From: CBFDBT01 sp965603115
Lineage (GTDB): Bacteria > Pseudomonadota > Alphaproteobacteria > Sphingomonadales > Kordiimonadaceae
Length of the DNA: 10,520 nucleotides
NCBI GenBank assembly: GCA_965603115.1
Contig: CBFDBT010000090.1
Coordinates: 1-10,520, forward strand
Direction: 5' to 3'
Shown: positions 1-7,663 of the stretch, piece after piece
Layout: each line of letters opens with the position of its first letter
Numbering within the stretch: position 1 is the first letter of the stretch
Made by a program: the position numbers and the translations under genes
The notes under the pieces: model-generated
The model's database searches: none
Seen by the model: the letters and a program-made list of their open reading frames with translations, nothing else
Told to the model about the DNA's origin: nothing

Positions 1-186
1 GGATTGTTCTGCTCTTATGTAACTTATAAGATTATAAAATATCCTCCACCTTTTACGACTTTAAGCAGCAAGCATGGAACGCACTATGAGCGACTACAAT
101 ATTGGTCTTTACTTCTTGCCTTTCCAACGGCGGCAATTATGTCTTTCATTTACTTATTTTCAGAGCTCTTTGACCTACTCCAATAA
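1..186 (+). CDS. Possible C-terminal end of an unrecognised membrane protein (partial)
   Basis: The frame is open from the left edge to a TAA at 184-186, so if it is a gene its start lies outside the window. The only in-frame start-like codon near the edge is a TTG at 4-6, with no room to judge a ribosome site. The last 30 or so residues form a hydrophobic stretch (YWSLLLAFPTAAIMSFIYLF) that could be one membrane helix, followed by a short acidic tail. I do not recognise the family. The DNA is AT-rich and its codon use is less regular than that of gltD and gltB, so a chance open frame is a real alternative. A GC-rich hairpin lies 48 bases after the stop, which would fit the end of a transcript. 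Confidence 0.25.
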   Translation, partial: GLFCSYVTYKIIKYPPPFTTLSSKHGTHYERLQYWSLLLAFPTAAIMSFIYLFSELFDLLQ

Positions 187-233
187 GTGTATTGCATAAC
201 CCTACTGAAAACCTCTAGACAAACCCTAGGACA

Positions 234-252
234 ACTGCGGGTCTCCCGCGGT
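234..252. other. GC-rich hairpin in the gap left of uppP
   Basis: ACTGCGGG and CCCGCGGT pair over eight positions (one T-G wobble) around a three-base TCT loop. This is by far the strongest fold in the 169-base stretch between the possible tail gene (stop at 186) and the end of uppP (356). No T-run follows on either strand, so it is not a standard Rho-independent terminator, although it may mark a transcript end or a protein-binding palindrome. The rest of 187-355 is AT-rich, and I see nothing else in it. Confidence 0.35.
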
Positions 253-355
253 CACTCTAGTGTATCGTTTATCTATAGTATTCCGATATTAATAACCAAT
301 TAATAAGAGATACCAAATCCAGAATGAACTATGTAATCTTGGCTATGGAAAACAC

Positions 356-1177
356 TTATGTATAAACGAATATTAGCAAACCAATCCCAAGCAACAGGCG
401 ATAAACCACAAAGATTGTCATGTTGGCATGGGTAAGCCATTTCATTAAAAAATGAATAGCGACAAAAGCCGACAAACTAGCGAGTGCACCTGCAACCATC
501 GCATCCAGCATGAGGGTTTCGCTGCCTTTTTCAATAATACCTAGCACGCCAAGCAGCCCAGCTGCTGCAATGGTCGGGATAGACAGCAACATGGAAAAGC
601 GTGCAGCTTCCGTGCGTGAAAAGCCTAACCAACGTGCTGATGTCATAGTAATACCAGCCCGTGAGGTGCCAGGAATGAGCGCAAGCACTTGCGATAGGCC
701 AATGATCAAAGCAGGCTTAAGCGCCATATTATCCAAGAATTTAGACACCGAGCTACTGCGATCCGCAAAATATAATAAGAGTCCAAAGATTATGCTCGCC
801 CAGCCGATAATCTCCATGGTCCGCATCATATCGATTAGACCCAAGCTTTTGGCTGCAAATCCGACGATAACAACAGGCAGGGTCGCCAAGAGCAGTGCCC
901 AGAAAAGTTTTTGATATATTGTACCTTCTATAGCGCGGCGCGCAGGAGCTATACCAACAGACCTGCAAGCTGCAAAAAACAGTCCTTTGGTATCTTGCCA
1001 AAAATATAAAAGTACAGCTAAAAGCGTTCCTATATGAACAGCCACATCGATTGCCAAGCCCTGATCAGGCCAGCCGGTAAGCGAAGGCACTAAAATTAGA
1101 TGCCCCGAAGAAGATATTGGTAAAAATTCTGTAATGCCCTGCACCAAGGCAATGACAATAATATGTAGTAACGACAC
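356..1177 (-). CDS. uppP: Undecaprenyl-diphosphate phosphatase UppP (BacA family)
   Basis: UppP is an integral membrane enzyme that removes a phosphate from undecaprenyl diphosphate, regenerating the lipid carrier used for peptidoglycan and other envelope polymers; overproduction gives bacitracin resistance. The product is 273 residues, the usual family length, and is hydrophobic throughout with about eight membrane segments. Both signature blocks are present. The Glu-rich block lies at residues 13-27 (QGITEFLPISSSGHL), with Glu17, Ser22-24 and His26. The PGTSRAG block lies at 169-175, with the essential Arg at 173. Ala174 stands where many members have Ser; I believe Ala is common in alphaproteobacteria. 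The start is GTG at 1177, supported by GGGGAG six bases upstream. The gene is transcribed away from gltD and probably has its own promoter in the 1178-1320 region. No clear terminator follows its stop. Confidence 0.97.
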   Translation of the reverse strand: MSLLHIIVIALVQGITEFLPISSSGHLILVPSLTGWPDQGLAIDVAVHIGTLLAVLLYFWQDTKGLFFAACRSVGIAPARRAIEGTIYQKLFWALLLATLPVVIVGFAAKSLGLIDMMRTMEIIGWASIIFGLLLYFADRSSSVSKFLDNMALKPALIIGLSQVLALIPGTSRAGITMTSARWLGFSRTEAARFSMLLSIPTIAAAGLLGVLGIIEKGSETLMLDAMVAGALASLSAFVAIHFLMKWLTHANMTIFVVYRLLLGIGLLIFVYT

Positions 1178-1183
1178 TTCTAT

Positions 1184-1189
1184 CTCCCC
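1184..1189 (-). promoter_or_regulatory. Ribosome binding site of uppP
   Basis: On the minus strand GGGGAG lies six bases before the GTG at 1177. This spacing supports the GTG start, from which the conserved N-terminus MSLLHIIVIALVQGITEF runs without any missing residues. Confidence 0.7.
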
Positions 1190-1297
1190 AAATTACCCAT
1201 AAACATATTAAACGGCATGAGTGACTACGCGATTCGCTCATCCTGCTTATAGCCTTTTATGCCAAATTGAAAAGAACAAGAGTGCAAATTACCCATA
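1189..1297. repeat. Pair of 13-base direct repeats in the uppP leader
   Basis: CAAATTACCCATA occurs exactly at 1189-1201 and again at 1285-1297, 96 bases apart start to start. The left copy overlaps the edge of the uppP ribosome site. The spacing is close to nine helical turns, so a looping operator is conceivable. AT-rich intergenic DNA also gives such matches by chance. Confidence 0.35.
1217..1241. repeat. Imperfect palindrome upstream of uppP
   Basis: ATGAGTGA and TCGCTCAT are inverted repeats of eight positions with one mismatch (a G-U wobble in plus-strand RNA), separated by nine bases. It lies 40-64 bases upstream of the uppP start, in the untranslated leader or promoter of that gene. 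It could be an operator or an mRNA stem. No T-run follows, so it is not a terminator. Confidence 0.3.
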
Positions 1298-1320
1298 TAG
1301 TTTCGATATGGTACTAAAAA

Positions 1321-1351
1321 TACATAAAAATCTGCCCTCCTCGGACAGATT
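1321..1351 (-). terminator. Rho-independent terminator, minus strand
   Basis: Read on the minus strand, AATCTGTCC and GGGCAGATT form a nine-pair stem (one U-G wobble) around a five-base GAGGA loop. It runs straight into TTTTT, and a second T-run lies at 1316-1320. In plus-strand RNA the same position is a C-A mismatch and the T-run is missing, which gives the orientation. The stem begins 31 bases after the stop of the 59-codon frame at 1383-1562. It therefore ends leftward transcription coming from that frame, or from antisense of the gltD start, before it reaches uppP. Confidence 0.75.
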
Positions 1352-1382
1352 GGGGACTATATTCCGTATATTTATGTCAGTA

Positions 1383-1562
1383 TTATTGACCTAATGGTGT
1401 TTTTGGTCTTTCTTTATCAAAAAACATTCTATATAGTTCAAGAATATCAAATATACGGACCGCTATGTAATCAGGCACCCAAATATTATGCGGCGCCCAG
1501 GCATTACCGACGAATTTTGAAGATCTATAATTAGCAATACTCAGAGTTACGCCTGTGAGCAT
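1383..1562 (-). CDS. Small hypothetical protein, 59 residues, with its own terminator
   Basis: An ATG at 1562 opens a 59-codon frame ending in TAA at 1383-1385. The product begins MLTGVTLSIANYRSS and ends YRMFFDKERPKTPLGQ. It carries several Trp, Tyr, Phe and Pro residues (Trp25 and Trp31) and a basic, proline-containing tail, and is not low-complexity. No signal peptide or membrane helix is evident. I do not recognise it. In favour of a gene are the intact frame and a strong terminator 31 bases after the stop on the same strand. Against it: there is no clear ribosome site before the ATG (the upstream DNA is pyrimidine-rich), three of its four Arg codons are AGA (gltD and gltB mostly use CGC or CGT), and its promoter would have to lie inside the start of gltD. 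It could be the surviving 3' end of a once longer gene. Confidence 0.4.
   Translation of the reverse strand: MLTGVTLSIANYRSSKFVGNAWAPHNIWVPDYIAVRIFDILELYRMFFDKERPKTPLGQ
1503..1531 (+). promoter_or_regulatory. Candidate promoter of the gltDB operon
   Basis: A perfect -10 hexamer TATAAT lies at 1526-1531. Seventeen bases upstream is a weak -35 match, ATTACC (1503-1508, three of six consensus positions). Transcription would begin near 1538 and leave a leader of about 45 bases before the GTG of gltD. The weak -35 would suit an activator-dependent promoter. The site lies inside the 59-codon frame on the opposite strand. Confidence 0.4.
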
Positions 1563-1570
1563 GCGCGAGC

Positions 1571-1576
1571 GAAGGA
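1571..1576 (+). promoter_or_regulatory. Ribosome binding site of gltD
   Basis: GAAGGA lies six bases before the GTG at 1583 and decides for that start over the in-frame ATG at 1607, which has only A-rich coding sequence ahead of it. Confidence 0.65.
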
Positions 1577-1582
1577 CAAACC

Positions 1583-3043
1583 GTGGCCATAAAAACGACC
1601 GAAAAAATGTTGAAATTTATCTCAATTGATCAAAGCATGCCAACAAAACGCTCTGCGGCTAAGCGCTCCACTGACTTCAATGAAATATACAATAGTTTTA
1701 TGACCGACAAAGCCGCAGAACAAGCCTCCCGATGTTCACAGTGCGGCATCCCCTTTTGTCACATCCACTGCCCACTTGGTAATAACATTCCCGACTGGCT
1801 CAGCCTCACTGCTGAAGGTCGGCTAGAAGATGCTTACGCCCTTGCCTCTAGCACTAATAATATGCCAGAAATTTGTGGCCGCATTTGCCCGCAAGACCGC
1901 CTGTGTGAGGGCAACTGCGTGATAGAAAAAGATTTCGACGCCGTTACCATCGGCAGCGTCGAAAAATACATAGCCGATACAGCTTGGGAAAATGGCTGGA
2001 TCAAGCCATTTACGCCAAGCATAGAAAGGCCTGAAAGTGTTGGTATCATTGGTGCAGGACCGGCCGGTCTGGCCGCAGCAGAACAACTCCGCATGGTGGG
2101 TTTTCAAGTTCATATTTATGACCGCTATGACCGCGCAGGCGGTTTGCTTACCTACGGCATCCCGGGATTTAAGCTAGAGAAAGACGTTGTAGAGCGGCGC
2201 ACCAAGCGCTTGTCCGAGAGCGGCATAACTTTTCATCTCGGGTTTGAAGTTGGCAGTGATGCCACACTGGAAGAATTGCGCAGCAAACATGATGCCTTGC
2301 TTATCGCCACGGGTGTCTATAAGTCCCGACCGCTTAAAATACCGGGAAGTCAACTCGGCAACATCCTTGAAGCACTCGACTATTTAACAGCCTCCAACCG
2401 CAAAGGTTTAGGCGACACTGTGCCCAGCTTTGAAGATGGAACACTCGATGCCAAGGGCAAAAATGTTGTTGTCATTGGCGGTGGAGACACGGCAATGGAC
2501 TGCGTACGCACAGCTATTCGTCAAGGTGCCAAATCTGTTAAATGCCTTTATCGCAGAGATAGGGAAAACATGCCGGGCTCTGCTCAAGAAGTGGCGAATG
2601 CAGAAGAAGAAGGCGTAGAATTTGTTTGGCTTACGGGGCCCGAGGCTTTTGTTGGAACGGATAAGGTTGAATCTGTCCGCGCTTATCAAATGCGGCTTGG
2701 CGCGCCCGACCCTAGTGGGCGACAAACACCTGAGCCCGTACCAGATTCAAACCATGACATAGCCTGTGACATGGCCATTTTAGCACTGGGCTTTGACCCC
2801 GAAGACCTACCCGTCATGTTCAAAGCCCCAGAGCTTGATGTGACCCGCTGGGGTACAGTGCTGGTTGATCAACAGTCCCTTATGACAAATCTCGATGGTG
2901 TTTTTGCAGCAGGTGATATTGTGCGCGGTGCATCCCTTGTTGTCTGGGCTATTCGTGATGGCCGCGATGTAGCAGAGGTCATTCAAAATTATCTACTCGA
3001 AAAAACACAAGACCAACCAAATAAACAAGAAGCGGTAGCGTGA
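1583..3043 (+). CDS. gltD: Glutamate synthase (NADPH), small (beta) subunit
   Basis: GltD takes electrons from NADPH through FAD and passes them by iron-sulfur clusters to GltB. The protein is 486 residues, normal for the subunit. The N-terminal cluster domain has Cys51, 54, 59 and 63, and a second group at Cys98, 102, 108 and 112, the pattern that binds the two 4Fe-4S centres at the subunit interface. An FAD dinucleotide fold follows, with GAGPAG at 157-162 and the AGGLLTYGIPGFKL segment near 185-198. The NADPH fold has GGGDTAMD at 299-306. The C-terminal FAD motif GVFAAGDIVRG lies at 439-449. The start is GTG at 1583, supported by GAAGGA. The stop overlaps the start of gltB, so the subunits are translationally coupled. 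The order gltD-gltB is the reverse of E. coli and, as I recall, the same as in Azospirillum. Confidence 0.96.
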   Translation: MAIKTTEKMLKFISIDQSMPTKRSAAKRSTDFNEIYNSFMTDKAAEQASRCSQCGIPFCHIHCPLGNNIPDWLSLTAEGRLEDAYALASSTNNMPEICGRICPQDRLCEGNCVIEKDFDAVTIGSVEKYIADTAWENGWIKPFTPSIERPESVGIIGAGPAGLAAAEQLRMVGFQVHIYDRYDRAGGLLTYGIPGFKLEKDVVERRTKRLSESGITFHLGFEVGSDATLEELRSKHDALLIATGVYKSRPLKIPGSQLGNILEALDYLTASNRKGLGDTVPSFEDGTLDAKGKNVVVIGGGDTAMDCVRTAIRQGAKSVKCLYRRDRENMPGSAQEVANAEEEGVEFVWLTGPEAFVGTDKVESVRAYQMRLGAPDPSGRQTPEPVPDSNHDIACDMAILALGFDPEDLPVMFKAPELDVTRWGTVLVDQQSLMTNLDGVFAAGDIVRGASLVVWAIRDGRDVAEVIQNYLLEKTQDQPNKQEAVA

Positions 3044-3046
3044 CTA
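3040..3046 (+). promoter_or_regulatory. GTGA stop/start overlap joining gltD and gltB
   Basis: The gltD stop TGA (3041-3043) shares bases with a GTG start for gltB (3040-3042), and an ATG follows at 3046. The purine-rich AACAAGAAG just upstream is only a weak ribosome site, so gltB translation probably depends on ribosomes finishing gltD. This helps keep the subunits balanced. Confidence 0.6.
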
Positions 3047-6000
3047 TGACTGATAAATTTTTTCCTTCACCAAGCCATAACGACATGCATGACCTTGAAC
3101 AAAACCTTCAAGCAACAGGCCTTTATGACCCTGCTGAGGACCACAGCTCTTGTGGAGTTGGTATGGTTGCGGCTATCGACGGCCGGTCTTCGCGCAGCGT
3201 GGTGACAGCCGCCATTGAAGCGCTGAAAGCTATCTGGCATCGCGGGGCTGTTGATGCTGACGGCAAAACTGGCGACGGCGCTGGCATTCACCTTGAAATT
3301 CCACAAGAATTTTTCCACGAACATGTGCGGGCAACGGGTCACGAACCAATGGATGGGAAAATGGCTGTTGGTATGGTCTTCCTGCCACGCACCGATCTGG
3401 CCCTTCAAGAGCAATGCCGCGAGATTGTAGAATCTGAAATTATGAAATTCGGCTATACTATCTATGGCTGGCGGCAAGTGCCGGTTGATATTTCTGTGAT
3501 TGGCGAAAAGGGGGAGACCACCCGCCCTGAAATTGAACAGGTTATGATAGCCAACAACAAAGAGCTTGATGACGAAACTTTCGAGCGGGAACTCTACATT
3601 ATCCGCCGTAAGGTCGAAAAAGCATCGATAGAAGCGCAAGCTCATGGCCTCTATATATGTTCGCTCAGTTGTCGCTCTGTAATATATAAAGGCCTGTTCC
3701 TTGCTGAGCAGCTCGCCATTTTTTACCCTGATCTGGGGGACGAACGCTTTATTTCAAACTTTGCAATTTACCACCAGCGGTATTCGACCAATACTTTCCC
3801 TCAGTGGTGGCTGGCACAGCCCTTCCGCATGCTTGCCCACAACGGCGAGATTAATACAATCCGCGGCAATATAAATTGGATGAAAAGCCACCAAATTCGC
3901 ATGGCCTCTATTGCTTTTGGTGAAAATTCCTCGGACATAAAACCCGTTATACCGAACGGCGCGTCCGATAGCGCGGCGCTCGACGCGGTATTTGAGGTTA
4001 TGGTTCGTGCTGGTCGTAGCGCACCTATGGTGAAAACAATCCTAGTGCCCGAAGCCTGGTCCAAAAATACCACCATGCCCGATAGCCACCGCGCAATGTA
4101 TGCTTACATAAATTCTGTGATGGAGCCATGGGATGGGCCCGCAGCACTCGCCATGACCGATGGTCGCTGGGTTGTTGCCTCCGTAGATCGAAGTGGCCTG
4201 CGCCCCATGCGCTATCTCACAACCCATGACGGCCTGCTCATTGTTGGGTCTGAAACGGGTATGGTTCAAATTGCTGATGAAGATATTCGAGAAAAAGGCC
4301 GTTTGGGGCCAGGACAAATGGTTGGCGTAAACTTTGAAGAAGGTCAGCTTTATACTGAAAAAAGACTGAAAGACCGCCTTGCAAACAGTCAGCCTTTTGA
4401 AGACTGGATTAAAGACATTGTCGCGATGGATGACCTTGAAGGTAATGATGGCAAGGAGCCTGTTGAGCTAGAAGGTGATGATCTTAAAGTGCGTCTGATA
4501 GCGGCCGGTTATACCCTTGAAGACCTAGAACTTCTTTTAAAACCAATGATCCTAACATCGAAAGAAGCCATTGGCTCAATGGGCGATGATACCCCTATTG
4601 CGGTTCTTTCGAGCCAGTACCGTAATTTGGCGCATTATTTCCGCCAGAAATTTTCACAGGTCACCAATCCGCCAATAGATAGTTTGCGTGAATTCAGAGT
4701 GATGAGTTTGAAAACCCGCTTTGGAAACTTTGTCAATGTTCTCGATGAAGGCCATACGGAAAAAGGCGCACTGGTTGTCGACAGCCCCGTGCTGACCAAC
4801 AGAGACTACTATGTGCTTAAAGAACATTTTGGCGATCACGCGCAAACCATCGATTGTTGTTTTGATGCCGATGGAAAACCCGATGCCTTGCGTCATGCCC
4901 TTGATGAAATTTGTGTCGCAGCAGAAGAGGCCGTTCGCGAAGGTCGCAGTCACCTGTTCCTGTCTGATAAACGTGTGGGTGCTGACCGTGTGGCTATACC
5001 AATGATCTTGGCGACAGCAGCAGTGAACACCTATTTGATCAACAAAGGCCTTAGAACTTTTACCAGTCTTAATGTTAGATCGTCTGAGTGTCTTGATACC
5101 CATTATTTTGCTGTGCTTATCGGTGCGGGGGCCACAACTGTGAACGCTTACTTAGCCCAAGAAGCCGTAGCGGAGCGGCAAGCAAAAGGTCTATTTGGCG
5201 ATATGAGCCTAGAAGACGCCATGCTGCGCTACAAAGAAGCCATTGATCAGGGCTTGTTAAAAATTATGTCCAAGATGGGAATCTCTGTAATCTCTAGCTA
5301 CCGTGGCGGCTATAACTTTGAAGCCCTTGGCCTATCTCGCGCACTAGTTAGCGAATTTTTCCCCGGCATGCCGTCTAAAATCTCAGGTATTGGCTTAAAT
5401 GGTGTAGAAGAAAAAACTCGTGAACAACACGCCAAAGCCTATGACCTACCAGTGACAACTTTGCCAATTGGTGGCTTTTATCGCTATCGTCGCGGCGGAG
5501 AGGTTCATGCCTATGATGGCACGCTCATCCATATGCTGCAAAAAGCCGTTGGCGAAGATAATTACGCGAAATATCTCAATTATTCCCACGGCCTTCAAAA
5601 TATGCCGCCTGTCAATCTACGGGACTTGCTAGATTTTCGCAGAGCAGAAGAGCCGTCTCATCTAGACCAAATTGAAAGCATCACCCAAATACGTAAGCGC
5701 TTTATTACGCCTGGTATGTCTTTGGGGGCGCTCTCTCCTGAAGCGCACGAAACGCTGGCAATTGCAATGAACCGCATCGGGGCAAAGTCCGTATCCGGGG
5801 AAGGTGGAGAAGACAAAAAACGCTTCAAACCCTACGCAAATGGGGACAATGCCAACAGCCCGATTAAACAAATCGCGTCCGGTCGATTTGGTGTTACGGC
5901 GGAATATCTCAACAATTGCTCCGAAATCGAAATCAAAGTTGCCCAAGGCGCCAAACCCGGTGAAGGCGGGCAATTACCCGGCTTTAAGGTCACAGACCTC

Positions 6001-7584
6001 ATCGCACGGCTACGTCACTCGACCCCTGGTGTCACGCTTATTTCACCGCCACCACACCATGATATTTATTCGATCGAAGATCTGGCCCAGTTGATTTATG
6101 ATCTCAAGCAAATAAATCCACGCGCCGAAGTTTGCGTTAAACTTGTATCCTCAGCTGGCATCGGCACTATTGCTGCCGGCGTTGCCAAGGCCCACGCAGA
6201 TGTCATTCTCGTCTCGGGTAACAGTGGTGGAACAGCGGCCAGTCCGCAAACCAGCATTAAATACGCGGGTACTCCGTGGGAGATTGGTCTCGCAGAAGTT
6301 AATCAGGTTCTCACGCTCAATGGCCTACGCCATAAAGTAAAACTGAGAACAGATGGCGGCATGCGCACAGGGCGCGATATTGTGATTGGTGCGATATTGG
6401 GCGCTGAAGAATTTGGTATCGGTACCGCCAGCCTTGTTGCCATGGGCTGCATCATGGTGCGGCAATGCCACAGTAACACCTGCCCTGTTGGTGTTTGCAC
6501 ACAAGACGAAGACTTGCGCAAAAAATTTGAAGGTTCAGCTGAAAAGGTGATAAACCTCATGAGCTTTATTGCTGAAGAAGTGCGTGAAATTCTGGCTGAA
6601 CTAGGTGTTGAAAAATTTGAAGACATCATTGGTCGCACCGACCTGTTGCATCAGGTAAGCAGGGGCGCGGCGCACCTTGATGATCTCGACCTTAATCCGC
6701 TTCTCCTGCAGGTTGGTGGGCGTATATCCAACACCATATGTACAAGAACCGAACGTAACCCTGTGCCCGACACGCTCGACGCTCAGATGATAGAGGACGC
6801 ACAAGCAGTTTTTGAACGAGGTGAGAAGATGCAGCTTACCTATTCCGTTCAAAATACTCAGCGCGCCATCGGCACACGCTTTTCTTCGGAAATAACCTCA
6901 CGCTTTGGAATGGATAGCCTCAACCCCGGCCATGTGACCGTGCGCATGCGCGGCTCCGCGGGCCAGTCTCTCGGTGCTTTTGCGGTGCAAGGTCTAAAGC
7001 TTGTGGTCGCGGGTGACGCCAATGATTATGTTGGCAAAGGCCTGTCCGGTGGCATCATCGTTGTGCGCCCCGGCAATCGCAGCACACTCACGCCGCATGA
7101 AAATACCATCATCGGCAACACTGTGCTTTACGGCGCGACCAAGGGCGAGCTTTATGCCTCCGGCCAAGCCGGTGAACGCTTTGCCGTTAGAAACTCTGGT
7201 GCGCTAACCGTCGTAGAAGGTTGCGGTGCCAATGGCTGCGAATATATGACCGGCGGAACAGCGGTAATTCTCGGCGCTGTCGGTGATAATTTCGGAGCCG
7301 GAATGACAGGGGGCATGGCTTTTATTCTTGATGAATCAGGCGATTTTGAAGACCATATCAACGATGAAACTGTGCTATACCAGCGGGTAAAGAGCCCTTA
7401 CTGGGAAGAGGTTTTACGCTCAATGGTCCAAAGCCATGTAGAGGAAACAGGCTCAAGGTTTGGCCAAACAGTGCTCTCCAACTGGGGCGGAAAGCTTGGT
7501 AAATTTTGGCAAGTTGTACCGAAAGAAATGGTTGCTCGCCTTGTGGAACCCCTTGAAGAGGATAACTCACAAGATGTGGCTTAA
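3040..7584 (+). CDS. gltB: Glutamate synthase (NADPH), large (alpha) subunit
   Basis: GltB hydrolyses glutamine and channels the ammonia to 2-oxoglutarate, giving two glutamates. The product is 1514 residues, typical of the bacterial alpha subunit. A short propeptide (residues 1-37) precedes Cys38, the expected N-terminal nucleophile of the type 2 amidotransferase domain (about 38-460; Arg247, Asn268 and Gly269 are the substrate and oxyanion residues). Then come the central domain (about 490-790), the FMN-binding synthase domain (about 850-1220; SGEGGED at 919-925, PPPHHDIYSIEDL) and the C-terminal beta-helix GXGXG domain (about 1290-1460). The 3Fe-4S ligands are Cys1137, 1143 and 1148, in C-x5-C-x4-C spacing. 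After propeptide removal, Arg210, Asn231 and Gly232 agree with Azospirillum numbering as I recall it. The start is GTG at 3040, within the GTGA overlap with the gltD stop; ATG at 3046 is an alternative and would shorten the propeptide by two residues. Confidence 0.97.
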   Translation: MTMTDKFFPSPSHNDMHDLEQNLQATGLYDPAEDHSSCGVGMVAAIDGRSSRSVVTAAIEALKAIWHRGAVDADGKTGDGAGIHLEIPQEFFHEHVRATGHEPMDGKMAVGMVFLPRTDLALQEQCREIVESEIMKFGYTIYGWRQVPVDISVIGEKGETTRPEIEQVMIANNKELDDETFERELYIIRRKVEKASIEAQAHGLYICSLSCRSVIYKGLFLAEQLAIFYPDLGDERFISNFAIYHQRYSTNTFPQWWLAQPFRMLAHNGEINTIRGNINWMKSHQIRMASIAFGENSSDIKPVIPNGASDSAALDAVFEVMVRAGRSAPMVKTILVPEAWSKNTTMPDSHRAMYAYINSVMEPWDGPAALAMTDGRWVVASVDRSGLRPMRYLTTHDGLLIVGSETGMVQIADEDIREKGRLGPGQMVGVNFEEGQLYTEKRLKDRLANSQPFEDWIKDIVAMDDLEGNDGKEPVELEGDDLKVRLIAAGYTLEDLELLLKPMILTSKEAIGSMGDDTPIAVLSSQYRNLAHYFRQKFSQVTNPPIDSLREFRVMSLKTRFGNFVNVLDEGHTEKGALVVDSPVLTNRDYYVLKEHFGDHAQTIDCCFDADGKPDALRHALDEICVAAEEAVREGRSHLFLSDKRVGADRVAIPMILATAAVNTYLINKGLRTFTSLNVRSSECLDTHYFAVLIGAGATTVNAYLAQEAVAERQAKGLFGDMSLEDAMLRYKEAIDQGLLKIMSKMGISVISSYRGGYNFEALGLSRALVSEFFPGMPSKISGIGLNGVEEKTREQHAKAYDLPVTTLPIGGFYRYRRGGEVHAYDGTLIHMLQKAVGEDNYAKYLNYSHGLQNMPPVNLRDLLDFRRAEEPSHLDQIESITQIRKRFITPGMSLGALSPEAHETLAIAMNRIGAKSVSGEGGEDKKRFKPYANGDNANSPIKQIASGRFGVTAEYLNNCSEIEIKVAQGAKPGEGGQLPGFKVTDLIARLRHSTPGVTLISPPPHHDIYSIEDLAQLIYDLKQINPRAEVCVKLVSSAGIGTIAAGVAKAHADVILVSGNSGGTAASPQTSIKYAGTPWEIGLAEVNQVLTLNGLRHKVKLRTDGGMRTGRDIVIGAILGAEEFGIGTASLVAMGCIMVRQCHSNTCPVGVCTQDEDLRKKFEGSAEKVINLMSFIAEEVREILAELGVEKFEDIIGRTDLLHQVSRGAAHLDDLDLNPLLLQVGGRISNTICTRTERNPVPDTLDAQMIEDAQAVFERGEKMQLTYSVQNTQRAIGTRFSSEITSRFGMDSLNPGHVTVRMRGSAGQSLGAFAVQGLKLVVAGDANDYVGKGLSGGIIVVRPGNRSTLTPHENTIIGNTVLYGATKGELYASGQAGERFAVRNSGALTVVEGCGANGCEYMTGGTAVILGAVGDNFGAGMTGGMAFILDESGDFEDHINDETVLYQRVKSPYWEEVLRSMVQSHVEETGSRFGQTVLSNWGGKLGKFWQVVPKEMVARLVEPLEEDNSQDVA

Positions 7585-7663
7585 GAGCTTTTAGCGGCGT
7601 CTGAGTGTTATAAAGTTTAATATCAGCATTGGCCTTTCAAGATTAATAGGCTAAAACAGGTTT

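Noticed and set aside
84..97. Near match between ATGAGCGACTAC (about 85-96) and ATGAGTGACTAC (1217-1228)
   Set aside because: Eleven of twelve bases agree but the flanks do not. A match this short is expected by chance across the window and does not mark repeats flanking an insertion.
510..914. A 134-codon plus-strand frame inside uppP
   Set aside because: It is antisense to the conserved UppP sequence, has low-complexity composition and no family resemblance; a shadow of the real gene.
1386..1415. TTGACC at 1386-1391 as a -35 box for gltD
   Set aside because: No acceptable -10 hexamer lies 16-18 bases downstream (TTTCTT region). The TATAAT at 1526 is the better candidate.
3067..3645. A 192-codon minus-strand frame opposite the start of gltB
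   Set aside because: It lies fully within the conserved amidotransferase domain, is Phe- and His-rich as expected for antisense of this codon use, and has no ribosome site.
7585..7663. Terminator or promoter in the 79-base gap between gltB and the FzlA-like gene
   Set aside because: I see no stem followed by a T-run and no convincing -35/-10 pair; whether fzlA and queG are read through from gltDB stays open.
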